From Robiginitomaculum sp. (lineage in GTDB: Bacteria > Pseudomonadota > Alphaproteobacteria > Caulobacterales > Maricaulaceae), in the NCBI GenBank assembly GCA_021776635.1, contig JAJFFN010000016.1, positions 62,001 through 126,000 on the forward strand: a stretch of DNA of 64,000 nucleotides. Reading direction: 5' to 3'. Each line of letters starts with the position of its first letter. Position 1 is the first letter of the stretch. The position numbers were made by a program, and so were the translations under genes. This document shows positions 16,294-24,280 of this stretch, piece after piece. The notes below the pieces were generated by a model, which was not told where the DNA came from, searched no databases, and saw only the letters and a program-made list of their open reading frames with translations.

Positions 16294-17068
16294 TACCCGT
16301 CCTTAGTTGTAAAAGTTGCGCAGCGACACTGGCCGCAATTATTTCCGGTTCTTTACCTTGTATGCCGTCAAGTCCGATAGGGCAAGTCAAGCGCGCAAGC
16401 TGTGCGTCCGTAAACCCGTCTTTTCTAAGCCGTGATAAAAATCGCGCCCGTTTAGTTTTGGATCCGATAAGTCCGAGAAAAGCGAAGTCGTCTCGTTTGA
16501 ACACAGCATTCACCAATTCATAATCCAGATTATGGTCGTGGGTCATAACTAGGAAGATGGTGTTTTTGGGCGCGGATAAAATGGTGAACTCAGGCTCAGA
16601 ATATGCTAACACGTTGCCGTTAATTTTTTCTGGGCGGGTATCATAACATAATACGTCAAAAGGCAGGGGTGTGAGAGCTGTCGCAAGAGCTAAGCCTACA
16701 TGACCCGCACCAAATAAATATAACGGTAGTTCTTTAACAAGGTTTGCTTTTGGTAAATCAGCCCGCTTATTGGTTTTTTTAAAGTGTAGTTTTACCCGCC
16801 CACCGCAACATTGCTCTACGTCGGGGCCAAGGATATAATCCAAAGTTTGGCTTTGTGCTGCAGGGCTTTGTAATAGGTTCATTGCGGCTTGCACTGCTGC
16901 ATGTTCTAAATTTCCGCCGCCAATCGTGCCGTATTGCATGCCTTTTGTTACCAACATGACCGTACCCGTATCGCGCGGGGTAGAACCTTCTACTTCACTG
17001 ATTGTTACCAGACAAAACCTTTCGCCGTGCTCAAGGAGGATATCTGCGGTTTCATACCATTTAAACAT
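16283..17068 (-). CDS. xdhC: xanthine dehydrogenase accessory protein XdhC
   Basis: XdhC binds molybdenum cofactor, promotes its sulfuration and inserts it into XdhB. The protein of 261 residues has the N-terminal XdhC/CoxI segment (VTISEVEGSTPRDTGTVMLV, TIGGGNLEHAA, the CCGGRV motif) and the C-terminal Rossmann domain (LYLFGAGHVGLALA, then THDHNLDYELV and GLIGSKTKRARF). I start at 17068, the Met of MFKWYET, whose ATG overlaps the xdhB stop (TAATG); a longer frame to 17110 would run inside xdhB. It is translationally coupled to xdhB and puuD. Confidence 0.92.
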   Translation of the reverse strand: MFKWYETADILLEHGERFCLVTISEVEGSTPRDTGTVMLVTKGMQYGTIGGGNLEHAAVQAAMNLLQSPAAQSQTLDYILGPDVEQCCGGRVKLHFKKTNKRADLPKANLVKELPLYLFGAGHVGLALATALTPLPFDVLCYDTRPEKINGNVLAYSEPEFTILSAPKNTIFLVMTHDHNLDYELVNAVFKRDDFAFLGLIGSKTKRARFLSRLRKDGFTDAQLARLTCPIGLDGIQGKEPEIIAASVAAQLLQLRTGNGD

Positions 17069-19344
17069 TATAGCGACATCACTGCCCGCAAGATTTCTTC
17101 GGGTGTACACGGCGCGTTTAAATTTGTACGAGACGTGTAATCAGAGCTGGCACAAACCGCATCTGCGAGCGCACAATAAACCGAATTCGCCAACATAAAT
17201 GGTGGTTCGCCGACGGCTTTGGAACGGTAAATAGTTTCCTCGCGGTTGCATCCTTTTTCCCAAATTGTGATATTCATGATTTTGGGGCGGTCACCAATGG
17301 TCGGGATTTTATAAGTAGACGGCGCGTGGGTCTTAAGATGCCCCGCCTCGTCATAGACCAGTTCTTCACATGTCAGCCAACCCATGCCTTGGATAAAACT
17401 ACCTTCGATCTGGCCTTTGTCAATAACAGGATTGAGAGATTTGCCGCAGTCATGCAGGATATCAACGCGCACGGTTTTGTTTTCACCGCTCAAGGTGTCA
17501 ATGATAACTTCGGACACGGCGGCGCCGTAAGCATAATAGTAAAATGGACTGCCCATCAAGCTTACAGGGTTGTAGCGGATTTTGGGGGTTTTATAAAACC
17601 CGGTGGCGGAGAGTTGTATTCGGGCTTCATAGGCGGAACGGGCCAAATCGGCGAAGGATATGGATTTATCACCACCCTTAATTTTACCATTGACGAAACT
17701 GATTTCTGTTTCCGTACAATTTAGCTTTATTGCCGCGTGGGTGATGAGCCTGAGCTTGATTTTTCGCGCCGCGTTTAAGGCAGCCATTCCGTTTAAATCA
17801 GAACCGCTAGACGCAGCCGTTGCGGAAGTGTTAGGGACTTTATCGGTTCTGGTTGCGCTAATTTTAATTTGCCCAAGCGGGATTTTAAACTCTTCTGCGA
17901 CCACTTGTGCGACTTTGGTAAACAAACCTTGCCCCATTTCAGTGCCGCCGTGATTGAGGTGCACAGAGCCGTCTGCATAGACATGGACGAGAGCGCCTGC
18001 TTGATTGAGAAATGTTTTGGTAAAACTGATTCCGAATTTTACCGGCGTAATGGAAATGCCTTTTTTTAATACTTTACTGGTTTTGTTATAAGTACGAATA
18101 GCTGCGCGACGGGCGCGGTAATCGCTACTTTGTGCCAGTTCTTCAAGTATGTCTTTAACAACCGCATCTTTGACGGTTTGACCGTAAGGTGTTATATTTG
18201 TTTTGTCGTCACCATAAGCATTTAATAGACGCATATCGAGCGGGTCTTTGCCCAATTGATGAGCGATATCCTCTATGATTTTTTCTATTCCGATCATGCC
18301 TTGGGGGCCTCCAAAGCCGCGAAAGGCTGTGTTGGAAACTGTGTGGGTTTTATAGCGATGCGACATTATTTTTGCGCTCGGTAAATCATATGAATTATCA
18401 GCGTGAAACATGGCACGGTCATTGATCGGGCCTGATAAATCCTTGGAGCGCCCGCAGCGGGATTCCAGTTTTACATCAAGACCTAAAATACGTCCCGTAA
18501 TATCAAACCCGCACTTATAGCCATAGATGAAATCATGGCGCTTGCCGGTCATTTTCATATCATCGTCGCGGTCGAGTCGGCATTTTACCGCCTGTCCAGT
18601 CTTTGTTGCACCAAGAGCACATGCTGCGGCCATAATCGCGGGCTGGGTTTCCTTGCCGCCAAACCCTCCGCCCATACGGCGAACTTCAACGGTGACATCT
18701 TTTTGGGTCTTGCCCAGAACATGGGCTACGAGATGTTGAATTTCAGTCGGATTTTGGGTGGAAGAATAGACATGTACATCCCCGTCTTCTAAGGGGAGAG
18801 CCATGGCAATCATACCCTCTAGGTAGAAATGATCTTGCCCGCCCATGACGAAGGAACCTTCTGTAGTGTGATCAGCAGATTTGATAGCCGCAGACGCATC
18901 GCCTTTGGTTATAGTCTTGGCATTTTCTATCGTCAGATCAGCGTCACGTGCCTGTTCTATCGTGGTGATAAGTGGCAGGGGTGCGTAGTCTATGTTTGCT
19001 AATTTGGCCGCCCGTGTTGCAAGTTCCCGCGTGGATGCCACCACTGCAAAAACTGGCTGGCCAACATATTCGACCACACTTTGCGCAAAGAGTGGATCAT
19101 CACCACCAAAGGGACTAATATCATTATGCCCCAGTATATCTTTGGCCGCTAGAACACATTTAACGCCGTGCGCAGTTTGAACGGCTGATAAATCCATGGA
19201 ATTAATTTTGCCGTGGGCGTGTTCGCTCATGGCAATATACATATGAAGCAAGGCTTTGGGTTCAGGGATATCGTCCAGATAACGGGCCGTGCCGCAAGCC
19301 TGTTTCAAGGCACTGTCATGTTGGATGGATTTATGCACACTCAT
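17068..19344 (-). CDS. xdhB: xanthine dehydrogenase molybdopterin-binding subunit
   Basis: The large subunit holds the molybdenum cofactor where hypoxanthine and xanthine are hydroxylated to urate. The 758 residues include the first domain (DIPEPKALLHMYIAMSEHAHG), the cofactor loops GGGFGGKETQ and AFRGFGGPQG, and the catalytic base Glu713 in AVGEPPFML near the C-terminus. Length is normal for the bacterial B subunit. It overlaps xdhA by four bases (ATGA) and xdhC through TAATG, so the three are translated as one coupled unit. Confidence 0.94.
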   Translation of the reverse strand: MSVHKSIQHDSALKQACGTARYLDDIPEPKALLHMYIAMSEHAHGKINSMDLSAVQTAHGVKCVLAAKDILGHNDISPFGGDDPLFAQSVVEYVGQPVFAVVASTRELATRAAKLANIDYAPLPLITTIEQARDADLTIENAKTITKGDASAAIKSADHTTEGSFVMGGQDHFYLEGMIAMALPLEDGDVHVYSSTQNPTEIQHLVAHVLGKTQKDVTVEVRRMGGGFGGKETQPAIMAAACALGATKTGQAVKCRLDRDDDMKMTGKRHDFIYGYKCGFDITGRILGLDVKLESRCGRSKDLSGPINDRAMFHADNSYDLPSAKIMSHRYKTHTVSNTAFRGFGGPQGMIGIEKIIEDIAHQLGKDPLDMRLLNAYGDDKTNITPYGQTVKDAVVKDILEELAQSSDYRARRAAIRTYNKTSKVLKKGISITPVKFGISFTKTFLNQAGALVHVYADGSVHLNHGGTEMGQGLFTKVAQVVAEEFKIPLGQIKISATRTDKVPNTSATAASSGSDLNGMAALNAARKIKLRLITHAAIKLNCTETEISFVNGKIKGGDKSISFADLARSAYEARIQLSATGFYKTPKIRYNPVSLMGSPFYYYAYGAAVSEVIIDTLSGENKTVRVDILHDCGKSLNPVIDKGQIEGSFIQGMGWLTCEELVYDEAGHLKTHAPSTYKIPTIGDRPKIMNITIWEKGCNREETIYRSKAVGEPPFMLANSVYCALADAVCASSDYTSRTNLNAPCTPEEILRAVMSL

Positions 19345-20783
19345 ATGTCTGCCTCCAACACATGTATTGGTGCGTTATTTTGGTCTTCCAGCCAGGCTTT
19401 CAAGAGCAGGTTTTGCGCCACCTGCATCCGGTAGCTCTTGCTGGCACGCAAATCATCTATGGGGGTAAAATCTGAAGGCAAAGCGACCACGGCGCGGCGT
19501 ATATTTTCTTCTGTCCAATTTTGCCCTTCTAATGCTTTTTCAGCATTGGCTGCACGTTTTGGCGTCGCTGCCATGCCGCCGTATGCGATACGGACATTGC
19601 TACAAATCCCGTCTTTTAGGCTCAAACTCATTGCCATACAAACGGCTGAAATGTCGCTTTCAAACCGTTTTGAGATTTTATAAGCAAAGTATTTTTGGCT
19701 GGGAGTTGGTTTTGGTATGATGGTCGATTTTACAAATTCCCCTTTGTGTAAATCCTGTTTACCGTACTCTATGAAAAAGTCTTCGAGCGGAATTATCCGT
19801 TCGTCGTTTGCGCTTCTTAAAACCAGTTTGGCGCCCGCAGCAATCAGCAGGGGCGGCATATCTCCGATCGGCGATCCATTGGCAATATTGCCGCCAATCG
19901 TGCCAAGGTTGCGAACCTGTGCGGCGCCAATCCTGCGTATCACGTCGCCCATTTGCGGATAAAGTTGGCCCAGATTGTTTATGGCGTCAGCATATTTTAC
20001 ACCTGCGCCAATGTGAAGATTGTTGTTATTTTCTTCTATAGCGCTCAGAGCTTCAACATTACCCAAATAAATAATTGTATTGAGCGTCTTATGATGTTTG
20101 GTCACCCATAATCCAACATCCGTTCCACCTGCAAGGAGCGTTGCGTCTGGGCGTTCAGTTAATATACGTGTGAGTTCTCCAAGTGTTTTCGGATCGTAAA
20201 ACCGTTTTTGTTCCCCGTAGACATTGACGCTTAATTTAACCGTTTCATTGTGTTGCAAGCTTGCAAGTTTAGCTAAACTGTTTTGGTTGACCTGCTTTGG
20301 TTTCATAGCCATGGCCGCATCAATAATAGGGCCATATCCTGTACAACGACATAAATTTCCTGCCAAAGCTTCGTCTATTGTTTTACGTGATTTGGGCATG
20401 CTGTCGATTTGTAAAGCGGCGAGGGACATAACAATACCAGGTGTGCAGAACCCGCATTGCGATCCGTGTTTTTCAGCCACCAATTGTTGAATTTCGTGTG
20501 GCTCTTCCGGTGTGCCCAAGCTTTCAACTGTCCGGATTTCTTTGCCGTCCATTGTGCCCATAAACAATATGCAAGCATTGACAGAACGGCTTTTAATTTT
20601 ACTGCCGTCCAGCGCATTTAGCAACACTGTACAAGCCCCACAATCACCTTCGGCGCAACCTTCTTTGGTGCCGGTTTTCATTTTACGTTCTCGCAGATAT
20701 TGCAAGACAGTCATGGTCGGGTCGAGATGAGCCTCAGTAATGGTTTCACCGTTGAGTAAGAATTGGATGTAATTGCGTGCCAT
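19341..20783 (-). CDS. xdhA: xanthine dehydrogenase small subunit (2Fe-2S/FAD)
   Basis: XdhA carries electrons from the molybdenum site to NAD through two 2Fe-2S clusters and FAD. The 480 residues from the chosen start hold the plant-type cluster CAEGDCGAC (Cys43, Cys48, Cys51), the second cluster motifs QCGFCTPG and NLCRCTGY, then the FAD-binding domain with LAGGTDVG and IGGNIANGSPIGD. The Met at 20783 (MARNYIQF) begins right before the ferredoxin fold; an upstream extension to 20831 would pass through a hairpin-rich repeat. The 130 bases upstream contain that repeat, between xdhA and hiuH. Confidence 0.94.
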   Translation of the reverse strand: MARNYIQFLLNGETITEAHLDPTMTVLQYLRERKMKTGTKEGCAEGDCGACTVLLNALDGSKIKSRSVNACILFMGTMDGKEIRTVESLGTPEEPHEIQQLVAEKHGSQCGFCTPGIVMSLAALQIDSMPKSRKTIDEALAGNLCRCTGYGPIIDAAMAMKPKQVNQNSLAKLASLQHNETVKLSVNVYGEQKRFYDPKTLGELTRILTERPDATLLAGGTDVGLWVTKHHKTLNTIIYLGNVEALSAIEENNNNLHIGAGVKYADAINNLGQLYPQMGDVIRRIGAAQVRNLGTIGGNIANGSPIGDMPPLLIAAGAKLVLRSANDERIIPLEDFFIEYGKQDLHKGEFVKSTIIPKPTPSQKYFAYKISKRFESDISAVCMAMSLSLKDGICSNVRIAYGGMAATPKRAANAEKALEGQNWTEENIRRAVVALPSDFTPIDDLRASKSYRMQVAQNLLLKAWLEDQNNAPIHVLEADI

Positions 20784-20788
20784 CACAA

Positions 20789-20890
20789 TTCTTTCTTTAT
20801 CCCGCTCACCCCGTCTAAGGACGGTGTCCATCTATCAACCTTCACAATGGATTCCGGCCTGCGCCGGAATGAGCGGGTCTTAAGAAAGTT
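20789..20890. repeat. composite palindromic (REP-like) intergenic element
   Basis: Three nested or adjacent inverted repeats fill the gap between hiuH and xdhA. The outer arms are cccgctca (20801-20808) and tgagcggg (20870-20877), extended imperfectly by ctttctt-like and aagaaag-like flanks. Inside lie ccgtc/gacgg (20811-20815 and 20820-20824) and attccgg/ccggaat (20851-20857 and 20864-20870). The inner core resembles the small palindromic units common between genes of alphaproteobacteria. On RNA it would fold strongly between hiuH and xdhA and could protect or attenuate the message. Confidence 0.75.
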
Positions 20891-20913
20891 ATTTCCCATG
20901 ACAAAGCTGGACA

Positions 20914-21255
20914 TCAACTACCCCGGTACGTGGAATAGCCATAAGCAGAAAGTAGGAGCGGCACATGGTAATGTTGGGATGGGTCGGCGATCATAAACTG
21001 GATCGGGATTATATCCAAAAAATCAGATCCAGCATTATCGGCTAAGTATTCGCCGCCGTGAAAGTCGAGACGATATGTACCTTTCGTGAAATTATCGCCT
21101 TGTAAAAGTGGGCTATCAATGCGGCCATCATCATTGGTTTTATGACGAGAGAGCAGGTTCTCTTTCCCATCTTCTATCCTGTAAAGGTCAATGTTGAGCC
21201 CTATAGCTGGCGTGCCTGTCATTGTGTCCAGTACATGTGTTGTTAATTTTGTCAC
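20914..21255 (-). CDS. hiuH: 5-hydroxyisourate hydrolase
   Basis: This transthyretin-like enzyme opens the 5-hydroxyisourate ring made by PuuD to give OHCU. The 113-residue protein has the family landmarks: [14 protein letters not shown] at the N-terminus with the catalytic His, GRIDSPLL in the middle, [19 protein letters not shown] at the C-terminus. No signal peptide is present, so it acts in the cytoplasm. It is first on the minus strand, divergent from puuE across 95 bases, and reads towards xdhA through the palindromic element. Confidence 0.93.
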   Translation of the reverse strand: MTKLTTHVLDTMTGTPAIGLNIDLYRIEDGKENLLSRHKTNDDGRIDSPLLQGDNFTKGTYRLDFHGGEYLADNAGSDFLDIIPIQFMIADPSQHYHVPLLLSAYGYSTYRGS

Positions 21256-21350
21256 GTATATTCCTTTTCGCTTAAGTGAATATGGCGAAACGTACAGACT
21301 TTATCAATATAATTGTGGACAGAAGCGCACGGTTCAAACATTATAATTTT

Positions 21351-22259
21351 ATGACATATCAACGTGATTTATCTGGTTATGGTGCCAATCCTCCTCACCC
21401 TAAATGGCCAAACTCGGCGCGTTTAGCTGTGCAATTTGTTTTAAATTATGAAGAGGGTGGTGAGAATTGTATTTTGCACGGTGATGATGGAGCTGAGACT
21501 TTTCTCTCCGAGATTATTGGCGCGGCACCTGTACCTAATGCACGCCATATGAGTATGGAGAGCCTGTACGAATACGGCGCGCGTGCAGGTGTTTGGCGGT
21601 TGCTAAAATTGTTTGATGATGAAGAAGTGCCGCTGACTATTTTCGCGGTTGCTCATGCGCTTAAACGTTCACCTCATATGGTTGATGAATTCCTGAAACG
21701 AGATCATGAAATCGCGTCTCACGGTTTGAAATGGATAGATTATCAGTATGTGGATAAAGATACGGAACGCTCTCATATTGAAGAATCTATTGAGATTTTC
21801 AAAAAATTAACGGGCGAGGCGCCAAAGGGATGGTACACAGGGCGCACAAGTCCCAACACCCGAGACCTCGTCAGCGAATATGGTTTTACTTACGATGCCG
21901 ATGATTATTCGGACGATTTACCGTTTTGGTCTATGCAAACGAAAACGCCGCATTTAATCGTGCCCTATACGCTTGATACGAACGATATGCGGTTCTGTGC
22001 ACCGCAGGGTTTTAATAACGGCGATCAGTTTTTTACATACCTTAGGGACGCTTTTGATGTGCTGTACGCAGAGGGTAAAACTGCGCCAAAAATGCTTTCA
22101 GTAGGCTTACATTGCCGCATTTCAGGACGCCCGGCGCGAACGGCGGCTTTGGCGAAATTTCTGCACTATGTGAAATCTCATGACAAAGTGTGGGTGACGC
22201 GCCGCATAGATATTGCCGAACATTGGCGCAAGGAATTCCCGCCACAGAAAGTTGTGTGA
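21351..22259 (+). CDS. puuE: allantoinase PuuE (polysaccharide deacetylase fold)
   Basis: PuuE hydrolyses allantoin to allantoate with a metal-independent polysaccharide-deacetylase-like barrel, distinct from the amidohydrolase allantoinases. The 302 residues start with YQRDLSGYGANPPHPKWPN, continue with VQFVLNYEEGGENCILHGD and contain SHGLKWIDYQ, KGWYTGRTSPNTRDLV, YDADDYSDDLPFW and GLHCRISGRPARTAAL, all typical. I start at 21351, where homologues begin; GTG 21276 and ATG 21282 add 23-25 residues that do not look like the family, though 21351 has no clear ribosome binding site. The stop overlaps the uraD start (TGATG). Confidence 0.92.
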   Translation: MTYQRDLSGYGANPPHPKWPNSARLAVQFVLNYEEGGENCILHGDDGAETFLSEIIGAAPVPNARHMSMESLYEYGARAGVWRLLKLFDDEEVPLTIFAVAHALKRSPHMVDEFLKRDHEIASHGLKWIDYQYVDKDTERSHIEESIEIFKKLTGEAPKGWYTGRTSPNTRDLVSEYGFTYDADDYSDDLPFWSMQTKTPHLIVPYTLDTNDMRFCAPQGFNNGDQFFTYLRDAFDVLYAEGKTAPKMLSVGLHCRISGRPARTAALAKFLHYVKSHDKVWVTRRIDIAEHWRKEFPPQKVV

Positions 22260-22744
22260 TGACTAAGGAAGATTTTACAAACGCCTTTGGCGGGGTGTAT
22301 GAACATTCAAAATGGGCAGCGGAACGTGGTTTTGGTCCGGAGTTAAATTCTCCATGTTGTGTAATTCCGGCCCTTCAAAGTGCTGTGGATGCGGCTAGTT
22401 CTTCCGAGAAAGACGCTCTAATAAAAGCCCACCCTGATTTGGCGGGTAAGCTGGCTATGTCAGGCGGGCTAACGGTGAGTTCTTCCAAAGAACAGGCGGG
22501 CGTAGGTCTTGACCAATGTTCGGCGCGCGAACTTAAAAAATTCCAGAAATACAACGCGGCCTATAAAGAAAAATTCGGCTTTCCATTTATTGTAGCTGTG
22601 AGCGGCTTAACACGCAAAGACATACTAAAATCCTTTAAAAAGCGTTTGAAAAACACCGAAGCAGAAGAGCGTCAAACCGCGCTAGAACAAATCCATAAAA
22701 TTGCTGCTATACGCATAGAGGGGTGGTTTGATGAAAATACCTGA
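22259..22744 (+). CDS. uraD: OHCU decarboxylase
   Basis: UraD decarboxylates 2-oxo-4-hydroxy-4-carboxy-5-ureidoimidazoline to (S)-allantoin. The 161-residue protein carries the HPDLAGK motif with the catalytic His58, a Phe-rich FGGVYEHSKWAAERG opening, and the C-terminal FPFIVAVSGLTRKDIL. The ATG overlaps the puuE stop (TGATG), and the 3' end overlaps the allantoicase start by 14 bases, so all three genes are coupled. There is no fusion to hiuH as occurs in some bacteria. Confidence 0.93.
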   Translation: MTKEDFTNAFGGVYEHSKWAAERGFGPELNSPCCVIPALQSAVDAASSSEKDALIKAHPDLAGKLAMSGGLTVSSSKEQAGVGLDQCSARELKKFQKYNAAYKEKFGFPFIVAVSGLTRKDILKSFKKRLKNTEAEERQTALEQIHKIAAIRIEGWFDENT

Positions 22745-23744
22745 ATTTTCCAAATTGACAAATTTGGCTGCACCCCGCCTTGGTGCTATAGTGGTTTATG
22801 CAACGGACGATTTTTTTGCTGATAAAGCCCGGTTGATAAACCCAAAAACGCCAGTGTTTATCCCTGATAAATACGACAACAATGGCAAGTGGATGGACGG
22901 TTGGGAGAGCCGGCGCAAGAGGGTTGAGGGGCATGATTTCGCCGTCATCAAGCTCGGGCGTAGCGGTGTCATTAGTGGTTTTGAGGTAGATACATCACAT
23001 TTTACCGGAAACTTCCCACCGTTTTGTTCAATCGAAGTTGCGAATTCCAATGCTGATATACCAGATGATAGTGATTGGCAGGAGGTTGTTCCCAAATCTG
23101 AGTTGCACGGTGACAGTCAGCATTATTATGCAGTAGATAGCAGCCAAATCTGGACGCATGTCCGTCTGCATATTTATCCGGACGGTGGTGTAGCCCGACT
23201 GCGTGTTTTTGGTCAGGTGTTCATGGACTGGGACAGTTTTGACCACAATCAATCCGTAGATCTGGCAGCACTTGAATATGGAGGTCGGGCCATCTATGCC
23301 AATGATACACATTTTGGTGTGCCTGAAAATTTGATTGCTCCGGGTAAGGGCATAAATATGGGAGATGGTTGGGAAACAAGACGCAACCTCGCCCGCGCAA
23401 CCGATCCAGCGTATTGGACACAAGCCCATGATTTCGCCATTTTTAGATTGGCACATTTGGGAATAATTGAACGCATCATCATTGACACAGCTTTTTTTAA
23501 AGGCAATTTCCCCGACAGAATTTCTATTCAGGCTGCCCGTATAAACGGCGGGCTTTCAGACAAACACTTATTAGAGCAATCAGAAGGTTGGCCTGAGTTA
23601 CTTCCGGTGCAAAAATTGTCCGCAAATAGTGAACATGAATTTAGAATAACAGATACAAGCCCCATTACGCATATCCGCCTCAATATATTTCCGGACGGGG
23701 GCGTGTCACGCTTGCGATTGTTTGGCAATATTATAGACGAATGA
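22731..23744 (+). CDS. alc: allantoicase
   Basis: Allantoicase hydrolyses allantoate to ureidoglycolate and urea. The 337-residue protein shows the internal duplication of the family: two discoidin-like halves, each with a DFAVIKLGR/DFAIFRLAH segment, a DT-x-FKGNFP/DTSHFTGNFP segment and an HVRLHIYPDGGVARLRVFG/HIRLNIFPDGGVSRLRLFG segment. The start is the ATG at 22731 with an AGGGG-type site in front. It is last in puuE-uraD-alc. Its 3' end overlaps that of allA by 14 bases on the opposite strand. Confidence 0.93.
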   Translation: MKIPEFSKLTNLAAPRLGAIVVYATDDFFADKARLINPKTPVFIPDKYDNNGKWMDGWESRRKRVEGHDFAVIKLGRSGVISGFEVDTSHFTGNFPPFCSIEVANSNADIPDDSDWQEVVPKSELHGDSQHYYAVDSSQIWTHVRLHIYPDGGVARLRVFGQVFMDWDSFDHNQSVDLAALEYGGRAIYANDTHFGVPENLIAPGKGINMGDGWETRRNLARATDPAYWTQAHDFAIFRLAHLGIIERIIIDTAFFKGNFPDRISIQAARINGGLSDKHLLEQSEGWPELLPVQKLSANSEHEFRITDTSPITHIRLNIFPDGGVSRLRLFGNIIDE

Positions 23745-24219
23745 GTATTGGGCCTTTTAGTTTTACCTCATCACAATTTTTGTCGTCTGCGCCTCTGTCA
23801 ATAACCAAAAAATCGCTTTTGGCATTTAAGGCAAGAGAGTAATGATGCCACGTGCCCGCGTGGTAGTTTACGCCTTGATTTGCAGCCGCTAGGAATACCT
23901 CTATTTTGCTTTCGTCAAACGCACCCTTAGGTGCGACAACCACCAAATATGGATTGTTTGAAAGCGGCATAAACATTTGAGAGGACAAGGGATGCCTCTC
24001 CATGATCTCTATTTTTATGGGAAGAGTGCGCGGCATAGAGCGAAAAATATTGACCAGTATCTGGCCATTTTTTGCGCCGGTATCTATAGCCGCTAAATCA
24101 TGATAACGTTCGCTATATCCATAATTTATGGGCTTAGCTAGACCGCGTGCCTCAACAACATCGCCAAACGGCGCAAAATTGGTGCTTGTAAGCGGTAATG
24201 GTGTTAGTATACGTGTCAT
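23731..24219 (-). CDS. allA: ureidoglycolate lyase
   Basis: AllA splits ureidoglycolate into glyoxylate and urea, the last step of the pathway encoded here. The 162-residue cupin-like protein has FAPFGDVVEARG, INYGYSERYHDLA, MERHPLSSQMFMPL and VNYHAGTWHHYSLAL, all standard. Its 3' end overlaps that of alc by 14 bases in convergent orientation. The short gap to the class V aminotransferase-like gene upstream (24220-24280) is a shared divergent promoter region. Confidence 0.92.
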   Translation of the reverse strand: MTRILTPLPLTSTNFAPFGDVVEARGLAKPINYGYSERYHDLAAIDTGAKNGQILVNIFRSMPRTLPIKIEIMERHPLSSQMFMPLSNNPYLVVVAPKGAFDESKIEVFLAAANQGVNYHAGTWHHYSLALNAKSDFLVIDRGADDKNCDEVKLKGPILIRL

Positions 24220-24280
24220 TATGTTATAATATCATTTCCTAATTTTTGTATTATAGGTCTTGATCGCTGCGGAGGCAAAT

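Noticed and set aside
24260..24280. TTG start for the class V aminotransferase-like gene
   Set aside because: GTG at 24281 has a perfect GGAGG five bases upstream, while the TTG has none.
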